This document shows, one piece after another, positions 46,917 through 54,723 of a DNA stretch of 64,000 nt (the stretch's first letter is position 1; each line of letters opens with the position of its first letter). Below the pieces are notes generated by a model that ran no database searches, was not told the origin of the DNA, and worked only from the letters and a program-made list of their open reading frames with translations. Origin of the DNA: Parapedobacter defluvii (GTDB lineage Bacteria; Bacteroidota; Bacteroidia; Sphingobacteriales; Sphingobacteriaceae); assembly GCF_014642075.1 (NCBI RefSeq), contig NZ_BMIK01000023.1, positions 21,064 through 85,063 on the forward strand, read 5' to 3'. The translations under genes were made by a program, and so were the position numbers.

Positions 46917-47642
46917 ATGTGCATCCAAGTTGCCAATCTTTTCAAATGCTATGGTAAGCACCCCGCGGTAAAGGGAATTTCTTTTAACGCCCGACCGGGA
47001 AGGGTGTTGGGATTTCTGGGACCAAACGGTGCCGGGAAATCCACTACGTTGAAAATCTTGTCCGGCAGCATCCCCCTCACGGCTGGCCAGGTGTCGATCT
47101 GCGGCCTCGACATCCAGCAAAACAGCTTGGCGACACGTCAATATATTGGCTATTTACCGGAAAATAATCCACTGTACTTAGATATGTACGTACACGAAGC
47201 GCTGACTTTCGTCGCGGAAATGCATCACATCGTCCGTGCTCACGAGCGGATAGCCGAAGTAATCTCTTTAACGGGATTGGAGGCCGAGCAACAAAAAAAA
47301 ATAGGGCAACTGTCAAAAGGTTACCGGCAGCGCGTCGGATTTGCGCAAGCCATTCTGCACGACCCCGAGGTGCTGATCCTTGACGAACCCACTTCGGGAT
47401 TGGACCCTAACCAACTACAGGACATCCGATTGTTGATCAAACAGTTAAGCTCACAGAAAACGGTACTGCTGTCTACACACATTATGCAGGAGGTGGAGGC
47501 TATCTGTGACGATGTAGTCATTATCCACCAAGGACAAATCGTTGCCGATTTCCCATTGAATGAATTGGCTGCGATGTACCCCGGCCATCGTCTAGAATCA
47601 CTCTTCATGCGGTTAACCGGCCCTCCTTCTACCCGAATTTAA
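46917..47642 (+). CDS. gldA: ABC transporter ATPase, GldA-like
   Basis: 241 residues. Walker A GPNGAGKSTT, signature LSKGYRQR, Walker B VLILDEPTSGLD, H-loop LSTHIMQE. The set YLPENNPLYLDMYVHEALTF and the LSKGYRQRVG signature are those of GldA, the ATPase of the gliding-associated GldAFG exporter. Typical GldA is about 300 residues; this one stops around 240, so the C-terminal accessory part is missing or reduced. gldF/gldG are not adjacent. Other ABC-2-type ATPases cannot be ruled out. Confidence 0.65.
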   Translation: MCIQVANLFKCYGKHPAVKGISFNARPGRVLGFLGPNGAGKSTTLKILSGSIPLTAGQVSICGLDIQQNSLATRQYIGYLPENNPLYLDMYVHEALTFVAEMHHIVRAHERIAEVISLTGLEAEQQKKIGQLSKGYRQRVGFAQAILHDPEVLILDEPTSGLDPNQLQDIRLLIKQLSSQKTVLLSTHIMQEVEAICDDVVIIHQGQIVADFPLNELAAMYPGHRLESLFMRLTGPPSTRI

Positions 47643-47721
47643 ACAATGTGGCACGTTTTGTGTTATATACATAAAGTTAAAACTGTATTAAATTTTAATA
47701 GTTAACATTAAACGAAAAACC

Positions 47722-48297
47722 ATGAAACGTGTACTTTTATTTTCAGCCTTATTTTTAGCGGGAGCTATTGCCGCAAACGCACAAGACGTCAATCGACCAC
47801 AGACCTCTGCAAACGTAGGAATGACGCCCATTCAAAAAGGCAACTGGATGATTGGCGGAAGCGTAGGTAACATCGGGTATAGCTTTGAAAACAAAAGCTT
47901 CGAAATCAATTTGCGGCCAAATGCCGGCTATTTCGTTACGGATGGGTTGGCAATAGGGTTGCAACCAAGCGTTTCTCTGGTTGCAATTAAGGACCACGAT
48001 AACGTTTGGAACTACGGAGTAGAGCCTTTTGTCCGTTATTTCTTTCCCCAAGGCTCCAGCGCGACAGGTAGATTTTTTGCTCATGGTTCGGTAGGTATAG
48101 CAGGGAGTTCACAAGGTGATGGGGCAACTGTAGCTGCAGGTGCCAATCTAGGGTATGCACATTTTATAACTCAGAATGTGGCACTTGAAGCCTCTGCAGG
48201 ATATAACTACCGAAAAGCTACAATTTCCGGATCGGAAAAAGCAAGCGGTTTGGGCGTAGCGTTAGGTTTCCAAATTTATCTCCCTGGACAGCGATAG
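47722..48297 (+). CDS. outer membrane beta-barrel protein
   Basis: 191 residues with a signal peptide (MKRVLLFSALFLAGAIAANAQ). Alternating strand pattern (INLRPNAGYFVTDGLAIGL, YGVEPFVRYFF, LGVALGFQIYL). Length, signal and strand distribution resemble the barrel at 9743; they are probably members of one family. Ends IYLPGQR rather than an aromatic residue, which is unusual for BAM recognition. Followed by a strong terminator. Confidence 0.78.
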   Translation: MKRVLLFSALFLAGAIAANAQDVNRPQTSANVGMTPIQKGNWMIGGSVGNIGYSFENKSFEINLRPNAGYFVTDGLAIGLQPSVSLVAIKDHDNVWNYGVEPFVRYFFPQGSSATGRFFAHGSVGIAGSSQGDGATVAAGANLGYAHFITQNVALEASAGYNYRKATISGSEKASGLGVALGFQIYLPGQR

Positions 48298-48329
48298 AAT
48301 CATATATATAATTAAAGTTGACCAACGAA

Positions 48330-48361
48330 AGCGCGGACAGATAAACGTCCGCGCTTTTTTG
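48330..48361 (+). terminator. terminator after barrel gene
   Basis: Stem AGCGCGGAC / GTCCGCGCT with an 8-nt loop and a following T-run, 33 bp after the stop. Confidence 0.88.
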
Positions 48362-48377
48362 ATATTCGACCAAGTGT

Positions 48378-48545
48378 TTACTTACGCCTCAGTCGTTGCA
48401 GCAGCAGTGTCACCGCAAAGCTCACCACCGCACCGATGGCGGCAAGCAGCGCCGTGCGCAGCATATCGTGTACGCCCAACTGGCCAATGACGCTCAGCAG
48501 CGTGCCACCCGTGGTGCCGATGCCGAGCTGCTGGTTACTCTTCAT
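48378..48545 (-). CDS. small membrane protein, 55 residues
   Basis: MKSNQQLGIGTTGGTLLSVIG followed by a hydrophobic span (MLRTALLAAIGAVVSFAVTLLL) and a basic end QRLRRK: one helix with C-terminal positive charge. Size and layout are holin-like, a weak indication. The ATG at 48545 overlaps the end of the upstream small gene by 11 bp. Last gene of the minus-strand DUF6266 cluster. Confidence 0.55.
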   Translation of the reverse strand: MKSNQQLGIGTTGGTLLSVIGQLGVHDMLRTALLAAIGAVVSFAVTLLLQRLRRK

Positions 48546-48759
48546 CGCCTTCCCTCCTATCCTTTGCTGCGCCTTCCACCGCTTCCAGCACACCCAACGC
48601 GAGCGCCAGGTATTTGGCTACGGCCACCACCCTGGGCGGCAGCTTCAGCGGCGAGGCAATCACCAGTTGGCTCGCCACGGCCAGTCCTTCCTTGATCCGT
48701 TCATAGATTGTCGGCTTGCCCGCTTCGGGCAGTCCCACTGTATCTTGGCTTTCTTTCAT
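48535..48759 (-). CDS. small amphipathic protein, 74 residues
   Basis: MKESQDTVGLPEAGKPTIYER leads to a moderately hydrophobic middle (EGLAVASQLVIASPLKLPPR, VVAVAKYLALALGVLEAVEGA) and an acidic end (DRREGDEE). Could associate with a membrane. No family recognised. Overlaps the next small membrane gene, so they are expressed together; a structured repeat region separates it from the broken DUF5675 gene upstream. Confidence 0.5.
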   Translation of the reverse strand: MKESQDTVGLPEAGKPTIYERIKEGLAVASQLVIASPLKLPPRVVAVAKYLALALGVLEAVEGAAKDRREGDEE

Positions 48760-48801
48760 TTTTTTAATAGTTTATTTAAAGTCACTTAGGAGGCAGAATC
48801 A

Positions 48802-48871
48802 CTTAGTAAGCCCAACGAAACCGTAACACTCGCTACGCTCACGCCACTAGGTTCCTTTTGGGCTTACTAAG
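48802..48871 (-). repeat. 14-bp perfect inverted repeat with surrounding short repeats
   Basis: CTTAGTAAGCCCAA (48802-48815) pairs with TTGGGCTTACTAAG (48858-48871) around a 42-nt loop. TCACTTAG occurs twice just before it (48782, 48799) and GGAGATCC occurs twice just after it (about 48909 and 48930). It lies between a broken gene and two small genes and may be the scar of a mobile element. Confidence 0.55.
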
Positions 48872-48953
48872 CTCCTTGCGGTTTTACGCCCGCTGCGAAG
48901 GCAACCTAGGAGATCCTAGCGCAGCGAAGGAGATCCAGTTGGCGCGCGGCAGG

Positions 48954-49225
48954 CTAAAACCGATTCTCCACCACTACTCGATCATTGTCCTTCCTAATCT
49001 CTTCCACCAGCAGCGGATACACATACTTGTATGCCGCGGCGGAATGCCTGCCCAAAGGTTAAGCCGTAGCCCGTATTCTCCTTCAGGAATGCAGGTTTTC
49101 CCGAAAATTTTCTCTGTCCGGATGCTATCTTCCAGCAGGTAGCAACAGAAAATACCAGCGACGTATAGGTGGCTGAGGGTACTGTGCTTCCCCTGCGCCA
49201 TGCGGATAATCTTTATTTCATTCAT
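48954..49225 (-). pseudogene. DUF5675 gene with an internal deletion and frameshift
   Basis: The first part (MNEIKIIRMAQGKHSTLSHL, CIPEGEYGLRLNLWAGIPPR) is the N-terminus of a DUF5675 protein. The frame then runs into nonsense and stops at 48974. In another frame, starting right after the break, AYKYVYPLLVEEIRKDNDRV follows to a stop at 48954, which looks like the C-terminus of the same family. The conserved middle with the HxGNxxxxTxGC-type segment is missing. I read this as a deletion that joined the two ends out of frame near 49035-49050. The start overlaps the DUF6266 stop by 8 bp, so the gene was part of that operon. Confidence 0.7.
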
Positions 49226-49868
49226 CGTTTACAAGTTTCCCATCAACAAACGTCCCCAGAAACACGCTATCGGAGGCCGACCGGCGCAAGCGATCCATCA
49301 CGAATCCGTAGCAGTGAACCGTACCTTTCAGCACCTCTGGTGCCACCTGCATATCCAGCTGTCCATCCCCCCTGCAAGCCGTGCCTTTGCTCATCACCAC
49401 ACGCCGGTGGGTCTGGTTATACACCAGCAGGTATGCCGGCACATTATTATCGATAAACGGACTTTCCGTGAGCGCCCAGACGAACGTAAACCATCCGCCA
49501 TCACCGAGCGCCAGCGCCGGATTACGCAGCCGTGGCAGCGTCCCGCAGCTCACCAATACCCGTTCGGCCCGGACCGACAGATCGGGATATTGGCCGGCAA
49601 TTGCATCCTGCAGCACCTGTTTGGTTGCCCAATTGGGGCCTGACAGCTTTTTCCGGTCGCCCGGCTTGAACGTATCGTCCAGCACTGGCGCCAAGGGTGC
49701 GAGGAATTGCGTAGCCAGTTTCATCCGCTCCCGTTGTGCCCGCTGTGCGGGGGTAGGCGAATCAGTGCGCGGTTTGGGTATCGACCGCACGCAGGATACG
49801 CCCTTGCGCATGTAGTAGACGAGGCCGCCCACTTTGCCGTGCAGGGTACCTCCTTTGAGAATAGCCAT
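49218..49868 (-). CDS. DUF6266 family protein (paralogue 2)
   Basis: 216 residues. Starts MAILKGGTLHGKVGGLVYYM, the family start, followed by PTPAQRAQRERMKLATQFLAPL and a beta-rich C-terminal half (AYLLVYNQTHRRVVMSKG). Shares the layout of the neighbour at 49952: GKVG segment, PT-A-Q-AQR-R helix, FLxPL, and an immunoglobulin-like end. No enzyme motif is visible. Its function is unknown; the family is confined to Bacteroidota as far as I know. Confidence 0.7.
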   Translation of the reverse strand: MAILKGGTLHGKVGGLVYYMRKGVSCVRSIPKPRTDSPTPAQRAQRERMKLATQFLAPLAPVLDDTFKPGDRKKLSGPNWATKQVLQDAIAGQYPDLSVRAERVLVSCGTLPRLRNPALALGDGGWFTFVWALTESPFIDNNVPAYLLVYNQTHRRVVMSKGTACRGDGQLDMQVAPEVLKGTVHCYGFVMDRLRRSASDSVFLGTFVDGKLVNDE

Positions 49869-49907
49869 AATGATCGTGAATAAGTGAAGTGTGATGAAAA
49901 ACTGAAA

Positions 49908-49931
49908 GTAAGGGGGGCCATGCCCCCTTAC
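49908..49931 (-). terminator. hairpin between the two DUF6266 genes
   Basis: GTAAGGGGG (49908-49916) pairs with CCCCCTTAC (49923-49931) around a 6-nt loop; on the minus strand it is followed by TTTCAGTTTTT. It may attenuate transcription into the second paralogue. Confidence 0.5.
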
Positions 49932-49951
49932 CGTGAAACCACACGTCTAGC

Positions 49952-50593
49952 CTATTGGAACGTAATTTCCCCCAGGTAGACCGTTTTTGAAACCTTCCTG
50001 CCATCTTGGCTGGCGAAGAACATCCACGCGTGGCCGGTTTGCCCCACAAAGGGCGCCGGCACGTCCACCACCGCCTCGCCGTCTTCCCGCGTGGCGGGCG
50101 TGTCGGTGGTGATGAACAGCTGCCGCTCCACGTTGTGCACCACCACGTAAGCCACATCGTTGCTGGCACCGCCGAACTGGTTGGGCGCCGGATCCCAGGT
50201 GAGGGTGACCGATCCCTCCGCAACTTCCAGCGAACTGGTGAGCGGGATGAACAGGCCGCCGTCACTGAGCGTGACGGCCGGATAGTCCAGCTCAAAATCC
50301 GGCGCTGCGCCGATAACCGCCTGCTCGATGTTGCGCTTCACCGCCATACTGAACTGCGCTGCCGTGAGCCGCCGGATGTGGCGGAAGCCCACCGAGATAA
50401 TCCCCTGCAGGGGCGAGAGGAACTTAGTGACCAGCGCAAAGCGGAGCCGCTGGGCCACCTGCGCTTCGGTGGGTGGCACCGTACTCTTTTTCGCCAGGCC
50501 ACGCAGGTAGTGGATGCCGCGCCAGGTTGCGCCGATCACGCTGCCCACTTTTCCGGAAAAGGTGCCGTTGGCACCGTTAATGAATTTTGCCAT
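49952..50593 (-). CDS. DUF6266 family protein (paralogue 1)
   Basis: 213 residues. MAKFINGANGTFSGKVGSVI, then WRGIHYLRG and PTEAQVAQRLRFALVTKFLSPL; the C-terminal 100 residues form a FnIII/Ig-like pattern (VTLTWDPAPNQFGGASND, AYVVVHN). No signal peptide. The tandem paralogue starts 83 bp further along. Unlike most genes in the window it is preceded by a 358-bp structured region, which may control the operon. Confidence 0.72.
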   Translation of the reverse strand: MAKFINGANGTFSGKVGSVIGATWRGIHYLRGLAKKSTVPPTEAQVAQRLRFALVTKFLSPLQGIISVGFRHIRRLTAAQFSMAVKRNIEQAVIGAAPDFELDYPAVTLSDGGLFIPLTSSLEVAEGSVTLTWDPAPNQFGGASNDVAYVVVHNVERQLFITTDTPATREDGEAVVDVPAPFVGQTGHAWMFFASQDGRKVSKTVYLGEITFQ

Positions 50594-50710
50594 TGTTACT
50601 GATTTTTTTAAATTATTACTTCAATTAAATACTCCTGCCAGTGTTTCGATGTACCGGTACGATGACTGACGGAGGCAAACATAGTTTGTTGTTTTACAGC
50701 ATCATAGGTG

Positions 50711-50770
50711 TGTCACCCCGTTGTCACGCGATGAGCGGTGGGTTGTCACCAAACCGAGGTTGGGGTGACA
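50711..50770. repeat. cluster of TGTCAC-type sites with inverted ends
   Basis: TGTCACCCC (50711-50719) pairs with GGGGTGACA (50762-50770). Two further TTGTCAC copies lie inside at 50721 and 50743. Four copies of TGTCAC/GTGACA in 60 bp suggest an operator or iteron-like array. Confidence 0.5.
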
Positions 50771-50836
50771 GGAATGTCCCTATCCTTTCCAATGATAACT
50801 GCCGGAAAAGTGTTTGAAGGCTCCGCATCACGGAGG

Positions 50837-50899
50837 GGTCCGCTGGCGCTTTCGGTGCGGTCACTTTGCGATACCGATGCAAAAAACCGCCAGCGGACC
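50837..50899 (-). ncRNA. candidate structured RNA or operator hairpin
   Basis: GGTCCGCTGGCG (50837-50848) and CGCCAGCGGACC (50888-50899) form a perfect 12-bp stem around a 39-nt loop. On the minus strand the left arm is followed by a T-run. A second small hairpin lies beside it. No known RNA family recognised. Confidence 0.3.
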
Positions 50900-50951
50900 A
50901 CCAGCAAACGGCAGGCATAGGGCTACTCTAGGCGCGGCAGTCCGGCAACGG

Positions 50952-51290
50952 TCAGACAGCGGACGTATAGCCCAACGGCCGTTTGCCCCACTTCCAGAAA
51001 TAACAATCGCTAAGGTCTTCTTCGCGGTAGCGGATCCGGTTGTCTTCATTGTACACAAATCGAAGCTTACCATCAATTCGGTAGCGCGTTACCGTACGCG
51101 GGTCCACCATCAGGAACGCCGCAGCTTCTTTGCGGTTGTACAGATTTTCATCCGCCGGGGAAGCCCGTTCCATTAACGGCTGTTCATGGCCGTTACGCCG
51201 TTCGCGGATGTATTCGTGCGCCTCACGGATGAAGGGACGCAAATCTTCCTTGATAAATTCATAAAGTAACTGCATGAGTCTGGTTAACAT
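50952..51290 (-). CDS. helix-turn-helix (excisionase/MerR-like) protein
   Basis: 112 residues. The C-terminal half has an HTH_17-type winged helix: NRKEAAAFLMVDPRTVTRYR then IDGKLRFVYNEDNRIRYREED. This domain occurs in excisionases and small mobile-element regulators. The N-terminal half is a helical basic segment (FIREAHEYIRERR). It is upstream of the structured region and the DUF6266 genes. Start may be 51290 or the ATG at 51275. Confidence 0.75.
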   Translation of the reverse strand: MLTRLMQLLYEFIKEDLRPFIREAHEYIRERRNGHEQPLMERASPADENLYNRKEAAAFLMVDPRTVTRYRIDGKLRFVYNEDNRIRYREEDLSDCYFWKWGKRPLGYTSAV

Positions 51291-51458
51291 GGCACTTCAG
51301 GTTTAAAGCGCCATCAACGAGGTAGCGGATCCGGCAATGGGAGCCTGAGGAAGAACAGCAGGTTTTTCCTGGACTACAGATCGGTTCCGGGGGTCAGCCA
51401 TTGCTCCACCGGTAGATGGCCGTGAAACAATTGGTTAATTCTTGAATAAAAATAATCG

Positions 51459-52400
51459 TTATGCGTCAGGAATCCAAATTACACCTACTTTTTCGATAAT
51501 CCAATCCCGCAACGCGGCAGAATTCCGGATACTGAGTTCTACCGCCGGCTCATCGGGCAATAATGTGATGGTCAGTTTTCCCGACACAGGATCCTGTGTA
51601 CACGACGCGATGGCATCTTGCCCGGCCACGTATCGACGGCAAACCTGTTTAAAAAAACCGTTCGTAAACTCCATGATCTGTGCAAGCGATTCTTCTTTCG
51701 CCTTGAATTTCCGACCGTCCATGCACGTCAGTTCAATAAAGCGGAGTGTTTTCCCTTCGTCGGTTTCAACCGTGCACATCTTGAAATACGCAATTTCCTC
51801 GTACGGGATGGCATGCTCGCCGATTTCGTTGGTCAGTGAATAGGTGTTGGGCCTTGGCTCTGACTCGGTAGCGACCACCGTCTTCATACGTTCCCTTTCA
51901 TTGGCCAGTTCGACATGGGTGGATGCCAGTTCCGTTTGCAGTTGCCTGACATACGTGACCATATAGGCAAAACCGTAGCACATATTCAAGAGGACAACCA
52001 GGAACACGGCCAATGGATAATCAGAATAAAAATACCCCGTTTCCTGCAGTGCAGCGGGATCCGTCAGCAGATTGAAAAAAAGGAGCGCAAATACCAGGAT
52101 GACTACCGCAGGAACCAACACACCGCGCAACAATTGCCGGAGCAGCCGGTCATAAAAAGCATCCGGCCAAGGATGGGACCTGTCCAGGCGGCGTGTCTGC
52201 CGGCCTACGTACCAGATCAATCCCCAGGCCAGGGCAAAGGAAAGACCGTAAACAATGAGAACCGCCCAGGTATGCTCCAACAGTAAGACCAGGAACTGCT
52301 CACGCATGCCGATTGCCGAAATGGCCAAGGCCGCTATGGCTGCGGCCCAAAAACGGGGGACGCGGTCGCGGTAATCCAGTAGGGTTGACATTTTTTCCAT
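51459..52400 (-). CDS. membrane-bound LytTR transcription regulator
   Basis: 313 residues. Four hydrophobic helices (about 18-170) are followed by a coiled linker (QLQTELASTHVELANERERM) and a LytTR DNA-binding domain (about 200-313, HAIPYEEIAYFKMCTVET, CMDGRKFKAKEESLAQIM, RYVAGQDAI). This architecture, sensor membrane part fused to LytTR, occurs in Bacteroidota, where it may replace a two-component system. An array of LytTR-like direct repeats lies immediately upstream, so it probably controls itself and the divergent gene. ATG at 52391 is an alternative start. Confidence 0.78.
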   Translation of the reverse strand: MEKMSTLLDYRDRVPRFWAAAIAALAISAIGMREQFLVLLLEHTWAVLIVYGLSFALAWGLIWYVGRQTRRLDRSHPWPDAFYDRLLRQLLRGVLVPAVVILVFALLFFNLLTDPAALQETGYFYSDYPLAVFLVVLLNMCYGFAYMVTYVRQLQTELASTHVELANERERMKTVVATESEPRPNTYSLTNEIGEHAIPYEEIAYFKMCTVETDEGKTLRFIELTCMDGRKFKAKEESLAQIMEFTNGFFKQVCRRYVAGQDAIASCTQDPVSGKLTITLLPDEPAVELSIRNSAALRDWIIEKVGVIWIPDA

Positions 52401-52454
52401 CGTTTTTTATGGGTTAGTTTAAGTGTGTAATCACAAATGTAATCAAAAAGTTGA

Positions 52455-52526
52455 TTCGTTCGTTACTAAACTTTTTCGTTCGTTGGCTGATTTCTTTCAT
52501 TCGTTCGTTATTTCCGGGCGTTCGTT
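52455..52526. promoter_or_regulatory. direct repeats resembling LytTR binding sites
   Basis: TTCGTTCGTT occurs at 52455, 52475 and 52500, and CGTTCGTT at 52519, spaced 20, 25 and about 17 bp. The core CGTTCG(T) resembles the LytTR consensus WMCGTTNRK, and the spacing near 21 bp (two helical turns) is the one such regulators need. It lies between the divergent genes at 52400 and 52607. Confidence 0.6.
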
Positions 52527-52606
52527 CCATCCCCCTTCCAGATTGTATTTATTTTATAATCAATCGTTTGCAACTTAGCCGCCAGTAAAATCAAAATTCA
52601 ATTCTT

Positions 52607-52978
52607 ATGAAGTACCCATTCACATCTGCAGGCGTACAAGATTGGTTGAATCACGTGTACGCACAGCCGGATCACGACATCCGGACCGAAGCCGAATTTG
52701 CCTATCTCTATTTTGAGGACTGGGTAGTACAGCGATTTTCGCTGGATGATTCGCAACGGGCCTACCTCAATCGGCTGGATTACGCAACGATCCGCTTTAC
52801 CGCCGACGGGGTGTATTTCGCCCTAACCCATCGGTTACCCATCGTACTGGAAAAACCGGAGAAACCAGCGGTACGGGCCGCCAAGCTCGCCGCCATGATC
52901 AAGGAATTCGAAAGCAGGAATAGCGAAGCCAAAAATGCTTCCTTTACCGGTCGGTTCGTCGTCCGTATTACGTATTGA
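52607..52978 (+). CDS. uncharacterised small protein
   Basis: 123 residues, no signal or membrane segment. Aromatic and mixed charge (WLNHVYAQPDHDIRTEAEF, YLYFEDWVVQRFSLDD). No family recognised. It is divergent from the LytTR gene across the repeat array, so it could be the target of that regulator. The next gene region starts after it on the same strand. Confidence 0.55.
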   Translation: MKYPFTSAGVQDWLNHVYAQPDHDIRTEAEFAYLYFEDWVVQRFSLDDSQRAYLNRLDYATIRFTADGVYFALTHRLPIVLEKPEKPAVRAAKLAAMIKEFESRNSEAKNASFTGRFVVRITY

Positions 52979-53103
52979 TTTCTGCACAATTTCACTACAG
53001 ATCAGCAAACAGCAGTTTATTGAAACGGCCAACCCGGCGAGTAAAGTACCAGCGGATCCTGGTGACTCTGCCGGGTTGCCATCGCTTCCCTACGTGTGCA
53101 ACG

Positions 53104-53957
53104 ATGACTGAACCCCTTACCATCCAATTACCGGGCAATCCCAAAACTACGTTCCTGCCGCTCGACACGCTACCGGCTAACCACGAGCACCGCATACCGT
53201 TTGGTGAAAAGCATTTGTTGGAAAATCAACCCGCAAGTGTACGCATCCTTCGCCAGTCGATCACCGGCTGGCAATTTGATATGTGGCTGTATCGCACGGA
53301 TTCCAAGAAGCAGACGACCTTGCTTGTCAACACCGCCCTTGGCCGTGTATTTTTCCTGTATGTGCTGGGAGGAACGTTCCATTTTCGAACGACTGACCAT
53401 GCCGATGCAGTTCTACGGCAAGGAAACTGCCTGGCGGTGTATGTGCCTGCTGGAACCTGTACCATTATGCTGGATACCGGATCCCATACGTTATTTGGCT
53501 TCAGCCTCCCCTATGGTTACCTCGTGTGGTTGCGGCAGCATCACCCGGAGCTGGCTGAACTTGCCGAACGCTGGAAGACGAGGCCGGAGGAGTTATTTGC
53601 CCTACCTGCCTGCAAAATCGATAAAACCGTGTGGCGCACGTTCGCTCAGATCAAAAATTGCCCCAAGCGCGGTGCTGAGCTTGATGGGGCATTGAAAGTG
53701 TATCTCGCGCGGTTGGTCGCCCTGTATACAAACCGGCTCAACGAGCCGGAATTGTCGAACCACGAGCGGAACGACCGCTTCGGATAGAGGCTGCCAAGGA
53801 ATTGCTTGTAACCACAGACCTTCCCATTCGCGAAATTGCCACACGTTTGGGCTATGCCTATGCCGACAGTTTCATTAAACTCTTCAAGAAATGGGTCGCC
53901 ATGAGCCCGAGTGTTTACCGGTGGCGGAAACGCGGAAGCAACTTCAACGAAAAATAG
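53104..53957 (+). pseudogene. AraC-family regulator broken by a frameshift
   Basis: The first frame (53104-53787) encodes about 227 residues with an AraC-like N-terminal cupin part (FGEKHLLENQPASVRILRQS) but stops before any HTH. In the frame shifted back by one base the sequence IEAAKELLVTTDLPIREIAT, followed by RLGYAYADSFIKLFKKW and MSPSVYRWR, is the second HTH of an AraC regulator and runs to a stop at 53957. The shift lies about 53740-53780 and fits a one-base deletion. No slippery heptamer is visible there, so programmed frameshifting is not favoured. Its end overlaps the next, convergent gene. Confidence 0.72.
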
Positions 53958-54723
53958 CGCGAACGTAGCGGAAAACGCGATGGATGACCGAGTTTGGACG
54001 TTGCCTTTTTACCCGGTGGTTTCGGGCGGTTCTCTGGTTGCTAACTAGTTTTGGGATGCAATAAGGAGCTGCATCCTGTATGGGACTTTCGGTTTCAAAA
54101 ATAGCCGGATCGTGGTAGTACTTGTCAACCAGCAGCATGATTGCCTGTGGCGAATGACGATTCCGGAACCAGAAGACCTTATCGAAAATGGGGTCAATGG
54201 CCTTTGTGAGCAGCATTTTTACGGATGCTTGATTCATCTCCAGCACTTCGCTGAACGTTTCAAGCGTTTGTGGAAACGGAAGTCCGATGCCAAAATAATG
54301 ATAAAACAGCATGTATTTACGATGCGATTGCTCGTTGTGTCCTTTTATCAGACGCCGCCAAATCTCGCGGGCTTCATCGACCTGCTCAAATAATTCGCCG
54401 TGATGACTACCCTCCGTAAACTGATCGACCAATGGCGAATCGTACTGCAACGTATCGTGCAGCGTAGCCGATTCCTCGTGCCGTTTTATCGCATTCTCCA
54501 TATGTAAGCGAACCCGGATGTCCACTTCGCTGGCAAAAGGACGTTCCAGGCGACCTGCCTTCGATAGATCCAGGGCTTCGGCAAGTCCAACGTTGCCTTC
54601 GGCTATAAGTTCTTCCTGTGACAGTCCACTTTCGGTGTACTGTTGTGCAATTGCCATGACTCTTTCAATTTCAAAGTTTAGTTTCGCGGCAATGTCGCGT
54701 CGGTATCGTTCTAAAGCTCTCAT
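53944..54723 (-). CDS. divergent sigma-70-like protein
   Basis: 259 residues from the ATG at 54723; a longer frame to 54816 exists. Residues about 15-70 (VMAIAQQYTESGLSQEELIAEGNVGLAEALD, in part) recall sigma-70 region 2, with the aromatic promoter-melting residues reduced. A later stretch (FGIGLPFPQTLETFSEVLEM then SVKMLLTKAI) recalls region 4 HTH. No region 3 is evident and the C-terminal 60 residues are basic. It may be a degenerate or alternative sigma factor; the call is by pattern. Confidence 0.5.
   Translation of the reverse strand: MRALERYRRDIAAKLNFEIERVMAIAQQYTESGLSQEELIAEGNVGLAEALDLSKAGRLERPFASEVDIRVRLHMENAIKRHEESATLHDTLQYDSPLVDQFTEGSHHGELFEQVDEAREIWRRLIKGHNEQSHRKYMLFYHYFGIGLPFPQTLETFSEVLEMNQASVKMLLTKAIDPIFDKVFWFRNRHSPQAIMLLVDKYYHDPAIFETESPIQDAAPYCIPKLVSNQRTARNHRVKRQRPNSVIHRVFRYVRAIFR

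Larger units (their letters stand above)
50594..50951 (-). promoter_or_regulatory. structured intergenic region ahead of the DUF6266 operon
   Basis: 358 bp without a credible gene. It contains a TTGTCAC/TGTCACC repeat cluster (50711-50770), a 12-bp perfect inverted repeat (50837-50848 with 50888-50899), and a CTCCG-CATCA-CGGAG hairpin at about 50821-50835. A regulator-binding region or a structured leader RNA on the minus strand is likely. Confidence 0.45.

Noticed and set aside
51303..51401. 32-residue minus-strand ORF upstream of the HTH gene, preceded by GGTGGAG
   Set aside because: An SD-like site is present, but the peptide is short and of plain composition, and nothing else supports it.
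52455..52526. Short direct repeats as a CRISPR array
   Set aside because: The units are only 8-10 bp and the spacing is about 10-15 bp; they fit regulator sites.
53740..53790. Programmed frameshift in the AraC gene
   Set aside because: No slippery heptamer or nearby strong stem was seen; a one-base deletion is simpler.
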